64,000 nt of DNA from Marchantia polymorpha subsp. ruderalis (Eukaryota > Streptophyta > Marchantiopsida > Marchantiales > Marchantiaceae): positions 30,467,501 through 30,531,500 of the forward strand of contig AP031355.1 in the NCBI GenBank assembly GCA_037833965.1. Direction: 5' to 3'. Made by a program: the position numbers and the translations under genes. Shown piece after piece: positions 25,336 through 35,764 of this stretch. Positions within the stretch are counted from its first letter, which is position 1; each line of letters opens with the position of its first letter. The notes below the pieces were generated by a model. That model saw nothing but the letters and a program-made list of their open reading frames with translations, did not search any database and was not told the origin of the DNA.

Positions 25336-25740
25336 GTAGTTCAAGGCGTCTTGCCTTGGGATTCTTCCAGTTCGGAAGTGCAGATCAAGAACTCATTTTC
25401 TCTGCGTGTTTGTGTCCTTAATTCTGTCACCGCGCAAGAGGAGCTACAACTTGGCGATCCGCATTTTGTAGCTGAGGACCTTCGGCCGAATGTTCAAAGC
25501 TAGTACACTGGTTAGAGACTTGAGTAGTTCGGATCTACACCTGCGGGTGATTGCCGATGCTCAAAGCTAGTTACTAGTTAGATACTTGAACAGTTTCCCC
25601 CTTACACCTTTGAGTGATTGTTCCTGATTGTACTCCTTCGGGATTTTTCCCCTAAATGCCAAAGTGAAGTTTTGTTACTTCGAGTAAGCCTTGGTTGTAA
25701 TTCAGGTTATGCTGCAGCAGGTGCTTTTAGGGCAACCCCT

Positions 25741-26211
25741 GTAGTATTTCTGGGAATGACAAGTGCCTAAGAATTCAAACTCGTCAATAGATTGTTATGG
25801 TGTGCTACTAGATCGTTTCTCAGTTGAGGCTCTCAGTACGGACCTGTGTTCTCTACGCGTTTTGTGAGTTGAGTGTGTTGTTCACCGCGTGTGAGTGACT
25901 TCGATCCGAAGTAGGAAGTCCAATCTGGGTTCCCTGTGCTAGCAGAAACTAGTGGAAGGGTTGTAAAAGTCGGAGTTGGGAGTCACTACCCGCAGATTCG
26001 CTGAGTGTATTCGTGAGAGACTTTCCCCCTGAAATCTTAAGTGGAGGTCCTAACCGACCTCTGAGTTGTGTTTCTATAGTTTCAGGTGTGTGTGTGTGTG
26101 TGTGTGTTGAGTGAACTACGCTGCACTGTGCGACCTCCGAGTGAGCTCCGAGTGAACACTTGCAGTATTTATGGGAGTGACAGTCGCCTGAGAATTCAAA
26201 CTCTTCAATAG
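25741..26211 (+). repeat. Internal duplication and GT tract, LTR 1 3' part
   Basis: A ~50-bp segment (GTATTTCTGGGAATGAC... GAATTCAAACTC.TCAATAG) occurs at 25741-25790 and again, diverged, at 26162-26211. A GT tract (26086-26107) precedes the second copy. The same duplication and a GT or CA tract at the same place occur in LTRs 2, 3 and 4. Confidence 0.8.
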
Positions 26212-29200
26212 TCTGTTAAATGTGACACTTTGTACTCTGTGTGTTGCCTCTGTCCCTGTGGATTCGACCTTTCTACCACTATATTGCAGTTTTAGCCTTT
26301 GGTGGGTTATTACAAGCACAGTGTCGTCTGAAACTCTTTAAAGGAATAACTTTGGTCAAAGCATCAGCTGGATTGAGTTTACCATTGATCTTGACTAGCT
26401 CAATCGTTTTATCCGACATTACTTGTCTAATAAAATGATACGTGATGTCGATGTGCTTCACTCTGCTATCCATGAACTAGTTTGCAGCCAAATGTAAAGC
26501 ACTCTGGCTATCACAATGAAGATTAATCACGCCCTCATTTAATCCCATCTCCATAATAAGCCTATCCAATCAATCTGCTGCTGCCACATATTCAGCTTCC
26601 GTTGTTCACAGAGCTACGCATCGCTGCAAGGTAGACCTCTAACTAATGCTTTCACCGATAAGTGTAAACACATACCTAGTTTTAGATCTCCTTTTATCTA
26701 GAACCTGTCCGTTATCAACATCAACGTAACCAAACAAGGATTTCGCATTGTCTAATAGACCATCAAACAGTAAGCCATAATCCAAAGTACTCTTCAAATA
26801 TCTCATAATCCATTTCACTACTTCCCTGTGAACTTCCTTGGATTTGACATGTACCTGCTCACTTTGTCCATTGTAAAGGCAATGTCCGGCCTTGTGCACA
26901 TCATCAAATACATGATGCTGACTACGGCTTGTTCATAGGAAACATATGACATTATTCCTTTCTCCACATCATCAGTAGAACATTGACCTACGAAGAGTTT
27001 GAAATGTGTTGCCAAAGAAGTCCATACTCCTTTGAAATCAACCATGTTGAACCAGTCAAGTATACGACAAACATACTTGACTTTACTCAGCCATAACTCT
27101 TCTGTTCATGATTCATATGAATCTTCATGCATAGTATTCTCTTTGACTCCCCCATATCCTTCATTTTAAATGCAGAATTCAACTTACTCTTGCATTCATC
27201 AACATCGGATTGGTTTTTTGCTAGAATGAGCATGTTGTCAACGTAGAGTACTAGAATGATGAGATTGAACGTCTCATCATTTATCTTCTTCATGTAGACA
27301 CAAGTATCCTACACGCTCCGTAAAAAACCTTGTGCATTCATGAACTCATTAAATCGCGTGTTCCACTGACTAGGAGCTTGCTTTAGTTCATACAATGATT
27401 TCTACAATCTACATAACAACCTCTCTTTGGCTTTGACTGTGGTAGTGCAGTTTTTTTGTTTTTTTAGAATTAGAGTAGTTACATGGGAGATCCATGCAGT
27501 TTTTAACTTCTAAGGTAGTAGTAATTAGATTAGAAGAGAATAAGTCTTTTTACTATAAATGTTAAGTAGGAATAGGAAGCCCGAAGGTTCTTTTGTAGAA
27601 GCGATTGGTCTTTGGAGGTCGGTAATGCCTTAATTCGAAGGAACGGATCGGGAATACTCAAGTAGCGGTAGGAGGTACGAAGACCAAAGCCTAGCTTTTC
27701 CGAATCCCTAGTAAGGTATTTGGGCAGGGGTATTTGGTATTCGGAGATAGTGATCTAAGGAACCTAAGCGGCGAAGGATTCCCAGGGAAGTAAATGATAG
27801 CGCCACACGGGAAAGAAGTTTGAATGGCGGCATCTTCAATTCACACGCGTGGAAAAACCGTTGCGACGGCGGAATATACCCGAGGGAACAAGAGTTGGGT
27901 GCCCACATTCCACAAACACATTATCAAAATTGACGAAAGATTGGGGTGCGGAAGCTCGAATGAGAGTAAGCATCTATGACGCGTCCGATACGATTATCCG
28001 CTCTGAAAGTTCATGAGACAAGAGTGCGAGCTTATCATTGCGAATTAATTCTTGTGAAGATGGAATTTTTGCTTTGGGGTTGAAATTGGGCGAGCGCGTC
28101 GATAATGCAAGAGAGAACAACAGTGGTTTACTGAAGCCACCGGGCTATCGAGGAAATCTTGAGACGTGGGCAAATTTGGAATTGGAAGAAAGTCTTGGGG
28201 CGTTGTGCAAGTGACGATGGCGACCTTACAATTGACAATGTGAGTGTCAAGGTAACACGAGAAGAGGAAAAGGCCTACGCGACTTTGTTCAAGCACCCGC
28301 GCACCGAAAAGAATGGTTACCGTACCATTAGGTACCACGAACGACTCAAAAGAAATGTGGCGATGGCATTAATGCAGATTCTTTGACCGGCTCAAACCAC
28401 TTACATGATGACTTGGCAGGTTGGATTCGTGGAATGAGCATTGCAGAGAGATCGTATTCACTGGGAGCGTATCTTCTAGACTGTTACACGATAACACATT
28501 GGGCTAGTTCCAGGAGTATTAGTTTGTTACTTGTCCCCATTCTTGATTAATTTCTATTGGGGTATGGGATTGTTAACTGCTGAAGAAAGGAGAGAATTTC
28601 TGTTGCAAACAAAGGCTCAGGAAGGAAAGAGGTTGTGAGTGCCAATGAGGTCAACACGGATGCAGAGGACGAGCCAATTAGTTCGCCTCCGCAGAGAAGA
28701 GAGCGGCCCAGAGGCAGACATGAGTCTCGACCACGGAAGAGAAGGAGGACACATGAGGTCGTTGTGTCAGAAGAACGTATACGCCGGGCTGTCCTCATCA
28801 AGTTGAGATCATCCAATTCTCGAGCCAGGTCAAAGATGAAAGCCAGGCGGTTGATATTGGAAGCGGACAGCAGCACGGAGAGTAGAGCTGCTGCGTCGCG
28901 AGGGCGTCCCACTCCAAAAGCGGGAGCAGAGGTGAATATGGTGAGAGAGAAGGAAGCAACGGTGGAGAAGGACCTTCGGACTTCTGAGATGAGGACGACG
29001 CCAGTAGTGCTCAGCCGGGCTATGACGAAAGAAAAAAGTAAAGCTATCATGATGGAGTAAGTACCTCCGGGATGAGATGAGGTTTCTTCAACGGGTATTA
29101 GTATGGAGATTCCTTTGGAGAGACCAGCTAAATTGTTGGCAGCGTCATCGGACACTGAAGAAGATCCTATGACCTTAGAGAATGTTATTGATAGGGCCGT

Positions 29201-29702
29201 AGAAGACGTAGGAGGAGAAGCGTTTGCACCATTGAAGGTGGTGTCACCACAAACGTCCACCGAGACAGTCATATTGGAGTCAAGCAAAGATCCTTTGACT
29301 GAAGAGGCACAGTCGCAAAGACTCAGTGCAGCCGACCTTCTGTGTGGGCAAGTGCTTCCGTTACTTTAGTACCTCGATCGTAAGTGGGAAAAGTATGCGG
29401 AAACTACCACCAACAGATCTTATGTGGAGCTACTGCGTAACAGGACGCGGGCAAAGGTGTTAGCGACTTCCGTAGCTGCACCTAAGGAATGGCAATACAA
29501 GGAGACAGAGTCCAAGTACGAGGTACTTCTGAAGAAATTAGCCGAAGAAGTCAAGAAGCGGAGGTATTTGGAGAAGGCTTGTGAGAGTCTTCGTGAGGAT
29601 GTTGAGAAGGTCAAGTGTGCAACACTGGATCTCTTGAGTAGGCTGGAGGCATCTCAAACCGCCTATAATGCTGAATTGTAGAGAGTGGATGAACTGACGG
29701 CA

Positions 29703-30122
29703 TGTAACCATCTTTAGTTAGTTAGAACTAAAGTAGAGGTTACTCCGAATATTGATGTAGATACTTTAGTGTGCACTAGTCATAGCTGCCACGTCAGCGA
29801 TCCGCGCACTTGGTAGGTACAGAGTGGATGTGTTAGTTGATAGTGCCACGTCAGCAATCCGTGTGCTTGTAGGTAAGGATTGAGTGTGTTAGTTAGTGTG
29901 TTAGTTGGGTGCGCCACGTCTGCGATCCGTGTGCTTGTTAGGATTATCCGCCACGTCATCCATCCACTAGGAGTGGTATGGATGGTGGGGATTAGGTCTT
30001 ATCACCTTGTACTTGTTGGTGAGAGCTATATAAGGGAGAGGAGAACCATTGTTGGGATCTCTCATCTTCAGAGTTTACGTTTCTATCTTCGAGTGAACTT
30101 CTCTCTAAACCCTAGTGTTACA
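29703..30122 (+). repeat. Chromovirus 5' LTR
   Basis: Starts TGTAACCATCTTTAG and ends CCTAGTGTTACA. A TATATAA box lies at 30027-30033. Upstream of it are four units with CCACGTC (29789, 29846, 29914, 29951), three of them CCACGTCA, each but the last followed by GCRATCCGYGYRCTTG. Confidence 0.95.
30027..30033 (+). promoter_or_regulatory. Chromovirus TATA box
   Basis: CTATATAAGG, 325 bp into the LTR and 90 bp before its end. The identical site in the 3' LTR is at 35669-35675. Confidence 0.75.
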
Positions 30123-30123
30123 A

Positions 30124-30135
30124 TGGTATCAGAGC
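30124..30135 (+). other. Primer-binding site, tRNA-iMet
   Basis: TGGTATCAGAGC begins one base after the 5' LTR. It is the usual plant match to the 3' end of initiator methionine tRNA. Confidence 0.92.
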
Positions 30136-30286
30136 GACCCTGCCCTTTCCTTGAGTGTGGATTACCCCTCATGGAATAGCAAGTGAGTGATGATGGAGTG
30201 TAGTCTTGAGAATGTGTAGAGGCTGACAGAGGTCATTCATCTGCATGTAGAGAGAGGTGGAAGGGGGAAATTGTGTTTTTGCAGAT

Positions 30287-30505
30287 ATGGACGGGATTGA
30301 CAGGAATCCAGTACCGCACTGGCCAATTCCTAACCTATTCGATATTCACCTTCGTTACATGGAGAAACATCATTTTCGGATGTACCTTGTGGCTTGTTGG
30401 GGTGCAGATTTTATGACTAGAGTGATGAAGTCAAGAGTGCCACTGATTCTTCCAATAGTTATTTATGGATTGACTTGGGATTGTACTATATACATTCTAT
30501 ACTGA
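30287..30505 (+). CDS. Chromovirus leader ORF A, 72 residues
   Basis: ATG at 30287, stop TGA at 30503-30505. The translation starts MDGIDRNPVPHWPIPN and contains WGADFMTRVMKSRVP. It lies between the primer site and gag, upstream of leader ORF B. The two ORFs look related: both have an N-R-x-P start, a central Arg/Tyr-rich helix and a (W/Y)G(A/D)(D/E)(F/Y)...S-x-x-P segment. The function is unknown. It could be a small protein or a remnant of an ancestral longer leader frame. Confidence 0.5.
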   Translation: MDGIDRNPVPHWPIPNLFDIHLRYMEKHHFRMYLVACWGADFMTRVMKSRVPLILPIVIYGLTWDCTIYILY

Positions 30506-30512
30506 TTGTTTC

Positions 30513-30719
30513 ATGGATTTGAATCGCGAACCACCTGTCCCGGTTCGATTCAGCACTTATGTAGAGATTAGAACAGTATATAGACAGAAGAGAATATGGA
30601 GAGATTTTCTTGTGAGGAATTATGGAGATGAGTACTATAGAGCTGTGATAGAGTCACCTGCACCTTTTGTGACTCCTTTGTTGAAAGGTCACATAGTGAT
30701 TATACTCACTTTGTATTAA
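30513..30719 (+). CDS. Chromovirus leader ORF B, 68 residues
   Basis: ATG at 30513, 7 bp after the stop of ORF A, and TAA at 30717-30719, 17 bp before the gag ATG. It begins MDLNREPPVPVRFSTYVEIR and contains NYGDEYYRAVIESPAP, which lines up with WGADFMTRVMKSRVP of ORF A. It is in a different frame from A and gag. The tight packing A, B, gag suggests a polycistronic leader, or regulation of gag translation by upstream ORFs. The family is not recognised. Confidence 0.5.
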   Translation: MDLNREPPVPVRFSTYVEIRTVYRQKRIWRDFLVRNYGDEYYRAVIESPAPFVTPLLKGHIVIILTLY

Positions 30720-30736
30720 AGGGACTGTGAAAAAGC

Positions 30737-31900
30737 ATGGGAACATCAATTGATATGGGTGAGGTTCTCAATGCAATCATGGCGGAGATGAAGGAGTTGA
30801 GAAAAGCGATAGTAGATGGGCATACCAAGCAGCAAGCCATGGAAGATAAAATCTTTGCATTAGAGAGTGAGAAAGTAGAGAGAGAGAGAGTTGGAGAGAT
30901 GGACTTTGAACCTCAAGTTCAAGCTTCCCAAGTTCAGCCAGAACCAACTCCCATTGATGCAGCAGAGGCAAATAGGAGACGTCTTCAAGAGATTGAAGAT
31001 CAAGCAAATCTTTTGCTTCGAATGGGAAAATCCTGTAAGGTGGAAGCTTACAAAGGGAGTAGAGCAATGGGAATGTTAGAGGGATGGATTATGAGGATGA
31101 ATATTCATTTATCCCATTTTCATGTTTCTGATTATATTGCAGGAATGTTCATGAGATCTTATCTTACGGATATGGCTCTCACATGGTACACAACATGGGA
31201 GAGAATGCTTTCAGAACGAGGTGCTACCATTTCGTGGAGTGGAATGCAGGAAGGACTTCTGCAAAATTTTCAAGCGGTGGATTCTCTTCAAAATGCAAGA
31301 ATGAAGTTGTGGGATTTGAAGCAGAAAGGAGGTATTCATGAGTACATTGAAGAATTTCGTGATCTTCAAGTATCTATCATGGATATGAGTGGAGCTGAAG
31401 CCTTGGACGTGTTCAAACGAGGCTTGAAAGATCGAATTCGAAAGGAGGTGATGGTAAGCAATCCATCTACTGTGAATGAAGCAATCGCAATTGCTCAACA
31501 AATTTCAGGTGCTTTTGGTGTCACACACGGTGAACCAGTGAGCAATTTTAGAGATCCATTTGGTCCAACACCGATGGAGTTGGGAAACCTTCGACGTAGA
31601 GAAGGTTTTGCACCAACAAGAGGACCACCACCAAGATTTGGAGGTGAGATTAGGCGACCAGGAGTTCCAAATTTGCAAGAAGGTTATGCAAATAATGGAA
31701 TGGTTCGAGGAGGAGCTGGAGTTCGTGACAATCGCCAATGCTATGCATGTGGACGAATGGATCACATAGCCAAGTTTTGTCGAGTTCGGCCGACACAACA
31801 AGGAGGACGGCCCATGCAACGACGACCATTCAACAATATGGAGGGGATAGAGTATGAAGAGGTGGAGGAAGCAGTTTCGGGAAACGAAGATCACCAGTAA
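30737..31900 (+). CDS. gag: Chromovirus Gag, 387 residues
   Basis: ATG at 30737; the frame is intact to TAA at 31898-31900. Residues ~8-95 are charged and helical. Residues ~110-265 match the retrotransposon gag capsid domain ([44 protein letters not shown]). A CCHC zinc knuckle, [14 protein letters not shown] (C-x2-C-x4-H-x4-C), lies near residues 334-347. An acidic tail ([11 protein letters not shown]) is encoded over the frameshift region. Gag forms the particle and binds element RNA. The pol frame overlaps the end of gag in the -1 frame (31858-31900), so Pol is probably made as a Gag-Pol fusion. Confidence 0.93.
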   Translation: MGTSIDMGEVLNAIMAEMKELRKAIVDGHTKQQAMEDKIFALESEKVERERVGEMDFEPQVQASQVQPEPTPIDAAEANRRRLQEIEDQANLLLRMGKSCKVEAYKGSRAMGMLEGWIMRMNIHLSHFHVSDYIAGMFMRSYLTDMALTWYTTWERMLSERGATISWSGMQEGLLQNFQAVDSLQNARMKLWDLKQKGGIHEYIEEFRDLQVSIMDMSGAEALDVFKRGLKDRIRKEVMVSNPSTVNEAIAIAQQISGAFGVTHGEPVSNFRDPFGPTPMELGNLRRREGFAPTRGPPPRFGGEIRRPGVPNLQEGYANNGMVRGGAGVRDNRQCYACGRMDHIAKFCRVRPTQQGGRPMQRRPFNNMEGIEYEEVEEAVSGNEDHQ

Positions 31901-34900
31901 TCTTGCCTCGCGGCCTTACTGGTTCTACAAAGCGAAGAAAAGGCGAGGTTGGAAGAAAGCAATGGTTGGGAGCTCATGGAAGGAGTAAGAAGCAAGCTCA
32001 ACTCATTGTCACTGATGGTTTCATGGAAGGACACAAGGTGAGAGTTTTAATTGATCCTGGAGCAATTGAGAATTTTCTATCAAGGAGTGTTGCTATGAAG
32101 TTAGGTTTGATGTTGATGAAGAACGTGAGTGAAGAAGTTGAATTGCCAAACGGGCAAACTGAAGTGATAGAAACACTTCCACAAAGTGTAGAATTATCCA
32201 TAGGTAGATACAAGGAAAGCATTGAATGGAGAGTAATTCGTTTAGCTCGGTATGATGTCATCCTTGGAATGCCATGGATGGAACAATATAATCCGAAGGT
32301 AGATTGGAGAAGAAAAGTGATTACAAGTAGTGGATGGAAGATCTATGGAGATAGAATTAGATCTCAGAATAGGAATTTACCCCTCTTTGTGATGGGTACA
32401 GCATCCATTTCTAGAGATGATGTATGTTTCCTTGGACTTATAAGAGATATTGGGTCCACGGACAAACCTTACATCCCGGAGTCCTTGAACGACATTTTTA
32501 TGGAGTATAAAGATGTTTTTCCAAATGATCTACCTGCAGGATTACCACCAAAGAGGCGAGTAGATCACAAGATTGAGGTGATACCTGGAAGTACACCAAC
32601 TTGCAAAGCTCCATATCGTTTGGCTCCAAACGAATTGGAAGAATGCAAAGCTCAAGTGGAGGAGATGTTGAGCAAGGGATTCATTCAACCAAGTGTTTCA
32701 CCATATGGAGCTCCAGTACTCTTTGTGAAGAAGAAGGATGGATCCATGAGACTATGTATCGATTATCGCGGGTTGAATCAGCAAACGGTGAAAAACAAAT
32801 ATCCATTACCTCGTATGGATGATTTGTTTGATCAACTTCAAGGAGCGAAGTACTTCACCAAGCTAGATTTGAGAAGCGGCTACAATCAAATTTGAATTGC
32901 AGATGAAGATGTTCACAAAACAGCTTTTCGTACTAGGTATGGACACTTTGAGTATCTGGTGATGCCTTTTGGTCTCACTAATGCACCAGCTACATTCATG
33001 GGATTGATGAACGATATCTTTCGCCCTTATCTAGATAAATCTGTCATTGTTTTTCTAGATGATATATTGGTGTATAGCAAAACTTTGAGTGATCATAGAA
33101 GTCATTTACGAGAGGTACTTCAAGTTTTAAGAGACAATCAATTGTATGCCAAAGCTTCAAAATGTGAATTTGGCAAGTCAGAAGTAGATTACTTGGGTCA
33201 TAGAGTTACAGCTACAGGAATCCAAGTGATGAGTGAGAAGAAAGATGCCATTTAGAAATGGATAGCACCTGAGGATCAAACTCAATTGAAGAGTTTTCTA
33301 GGGCTCACTGGATTCTATCGTAGATTTGTGAAAGGTTTTGCTCGACTAGCTCAGGCCTTGACTTCCATGTTAGGGAAAGGTCAAAAGTGGAGATGGGGAA
33401 CAGCTCAAGAGTTAGCTTTTCAAGCATTGAAAGATGCTTTGTTACACGCACCTATTCTCAAGTGGTATGATCCTAACCGTTCTATCAAGTTGGCCACTGA
33501 CGCATCAGGTACAACAGTAGGTGGCATACTTCAACAAGAATGGGAGGATGGATGGCATCCAGTTGCTTTCTATTCTCGAAAGTTGGTGGCGGCGGAACAA
33601 AATTATCACACGACAGAACGGGAGGAGTTAGCTATCGTGTTGGCAACCAAACATTGGAAGCATTATTTGGGTGATAAGGAGTTTGTGGTGGAGACTGATC
33701 ATAAACCCTTGGTTTATTTGGAAACTCAGAAGGATCTGTCCAAACGACAAATTCGATGGGCAGAGTGGCGTCAACGCTTCAACATGAAGATTGTGTACGT
33801 GGAGGGAAAGAAGCAACTTGCAGATGCTCTCACACGCATGCCTTGTTTGAATCATGTTGCAAAAGTGAAAATTCAGGCGGATTGGTGGAGCAAGATGTCA
33901 CAAGCCACAAAGGAGGATGAAGAGATCACTCGAGCACTACAAATTGGAAAGGCAGAGAAATCTCGAGGTTTGGCGTTTTACAATCAGCGTATATGGATTC
34001 CACAAGATCACGATTTGCGCACAATGATTTTGGCAGAAAGTCATGATACAGCCATTGCAGGTCATGTGGGAGTGGAGAAAACCGTGGAGAGTATACAACG
34101 AGTGTACTATTGGCCCAAAATACGTGAGGATGTGGAGTCTTACGTTCGAAGTTGTGTTGCTTGTCAACAAAACAAGGCAAGTAATCAAAAACCAGCGGGT
34201 TTATTACAGCCTCTTCCTATTCCCGAACAGCGATGGGAACATGTCACCATGGATCTTGTATGTGAGTTACCAAGGACTTCGTTAGGACATGATTCAGTGG
34301 TGGTTTTTGTGGACAAATTGAGCAAGATGATTCACATCAGGCCAACCACAAAAACAGCAACAGCTCCACAACTAGCTCAATTGTATCTAGATGCAGTTTT
34401 TGTGAATCATGGCTTAAGCAAAGTGTTAATCACGGATAGAGGTACTCACTTCACTAGTTTATTTTGGAAAACTTTGTTTAGTTTTTTCAAAACAAAACTA
34501 GCAATGTCAACGGCCTATCACCCTCAAACTGATGGACAAACTGAGAGGGCAAATAGAACCATAGAGGATATGCTACGAGCATTCACATTAGAAGAGCAAG
34601 AAGAGTGGGACAACCTTTTGCCACTTGTGGAATTTGCATATAACAATTCTGTTAATGCATCCACAAAAGCGTCTCCATTTTTTCTTATGTATGGAGCTCA
34701 TTCGATAACTCCTTCAAGTTTGATGAGACTTCCGAAAGGAGAGGAGTTTTCGACCAAAGTTGCAGCAATCAACGAATTCGTGGAGCATATTCACCGAGGA
34801 CTACATCAGACCAAGGAGAAGTTGGTGATAGCTCAAAATCGGCAAAAGCAGCATGCCGATGCTCATTGTAGAGAAGTGATTTTTGAGGTTGGAGATCATG

Positions 34901-35331
34901 TTTGGTTATCTACAACGAATTTGTCTCTTGTAGGAACATCAAAGTTAAACCCTAGGTTCATTGGTCCATTTTTGGTTTTGAAGCGTGTTGGTGAAGTGTC
35001 ATACAAGTTGGAACTTCAGTCACATATGAAAATACATCCAGTATTTCATGTGTCACGATTGCGAAAACATGTACCACGACCAAAACAATTCACCAACCAA
35101 CCAGCACCACCTCCTCTTCCAACCTTGATAGCAGATCATGAGGAGTTTGAGGTAGAAAAGATACTCAAGAAACGTATTCGAGGTCATAAATATCCCAAAG
35201 TAGAGTATTTGATTCAATGGAAAGGCTATCCATCGTATGAATCAACTTGAGAACCAGCTAAAAATTTAGCAAATGCACCTTTGATAGTTTAGGAGTTTGA
35301 ACGTATGTGCAACGAGGACGTTGCATCTTAA
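31858..35331 (+). pseudogene. pol: Chromovirus Pol, interrupted by four stops
   Basis: The frame opens at 31858 with no early ATG, as expected for frameshift expression. Protease: IDPGAIENF at about 32050, where the usual Asp-Ser/Thr-Gly is Asp-Pro-Gly. [33 protein letters not shown], then the catalytic FLDDILVYS near 33052. RNase H: LATDASGTTVGG near 33490. Integrase: an HHCC finger with CVACQQNK and a DDE core with ITDRGTHF and ERANRTIEDM. The C-terminus carries PVFHVSRLRKH and a chromodomain (EVEKILKKR, YLIQWKGYPSYEST). In-frame stops: TGA 32893-32895, TAG 33253-33255, TGA 35248-35250 and TAG 35290-35292. The ancestral TAA is at 35329-35331. All four fit single C-to-T or G-to-A changes. 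The third cuts the chromodomain at its last aromatic position. Confidence 0.92.
31879..31948 (+). promoter_or_regulatory. -1 ribosomal frameshift signal: slippery site plus pseudoknot
   Basis: GGGAAAC at 31879-31885 is set as tcG GGA AAC in the gag frame, the X XXY YYZ pattern. After a 7-nt spacer, ACCAGTAA (31893-31900) pairs perfectly with TTACTGGT (31916-31923). The 15-nt loop contains CCTCGC (31906-31911), which can pair with GCGAGG (31943-31948), giving an H-type pseudoknot. The gag stop codon is inside stem 1. After slipping, the ribosome reads GGG AAA CGA and stays open into pol. Confidence 0.8.
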
Positions 35332-35344
35332 AAGGAGGGAGGTT
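35330..35344 (+). other. Chromovirus polypurine tract
   Basis: AAAAGGAGGGAGGTT ends exactly at the 3' LTR and overlaps the original pol stop codon. Confidence 0.85.
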
Positions 35345-35764
35345 TGTAACCATCTTTAGTTAGTTAGAACTAAAGTAGAGGTTACTCCGAATATTGATGT
35401 AGATACTTTAGTGTGCACTAGTCATAGCTGCCACGTCAGCGATCCGCGCACTTGGTAGGTACAGAGTGGATGTGTTAGTTGATAGTGCCACGTCAGCAAT
35501 CCGTGTGCTTGTAGGTAAGGATTGAGTGTGTTAGTTAGTGTGTTAGTTGGGTGCGTCACATCAGCGATCCGTGTGCTTGTTAGAATTATCCGCCTCGTCA
35601 TCCATCCACTAGGAGTGGTATGGATGGTGGAGATTAGATCTTATCACCTTGTACTTGTTGGTGAGAGCTATATAAGGGAGAGGAGAACCATTGTTGGGAT
35701 CTCTCATCTTTAGAGTTTACGTTTCTATCTTCGAGTGAACTTCTCTCTAAACCCTAGTGTTACA
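35345..35764 (+). repeat. Chromovirus 3' LTR
   Basis: 420 bp. Differs from the 5' LTR at about 8 sites, all in the second half. Most are C/T or G/A, for example CGCCACGTCTGCG against CGTCACATCAGCG. One CCACGTC box is lost in this copy. Confidence 0.95.

Larger units (their letters stand above)
21232..26314 (+). mobile_element. Giant solo LTR 1 (5083 bp), inserted in Copia
   Basis: Starts TATGGTAACCCA (TG decayed to TA) and ends GGGTTATTACA. Flanks AGCCC (21227-21231) and AGCAC (26315-26319) match at 4 of 5 bases, and removing the unit rejoins the Copia C-terminal frame. There is no internal terminal repeat, primer site or polypurine tract. Layout: a 5' conserved ~150 bp, a leader rich in CGCCTTCGGCG, a long broken ORF, a TATA box, then about 1 kb of 3' sequence with an internal duplication and a GT tract. 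The same layout occurs at 41262, 56800 and in the 3' LTR at 52523. Confidence 0.85.
29703..35764 (+). mobile_element. Ty3 chromovirus, complete, 6062 bp, recently dead
   Basis: Two 420-bp LTRs differ at about 8 positions (~2%). Each begins TG and ends CA. A 5-bp target duplication CGGCA lies at 29698-29702 and 35765-35769. The order is LTR, tRNA-iMet primer site, two leader ORFs, gag, pol (protease, RT, RNase H, integrase, chromodomain), polypurine tract, LTR. It landed inside the coiled-coil ORF of the older giant LTR. Premature stops in pol make it non-autonomous. Confidence 0.95.

Noticed and set aside
21232..26314. Treating the ~5-kb units as complete non-autonomous elements or DNA transposons
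   Set aside because: They lack internal LTRs, terminal inverted repeats longer than a few bases, primer sites and polypurine tracts. One of them follows a polypurine tract and integrase, so LTR is the better reading.
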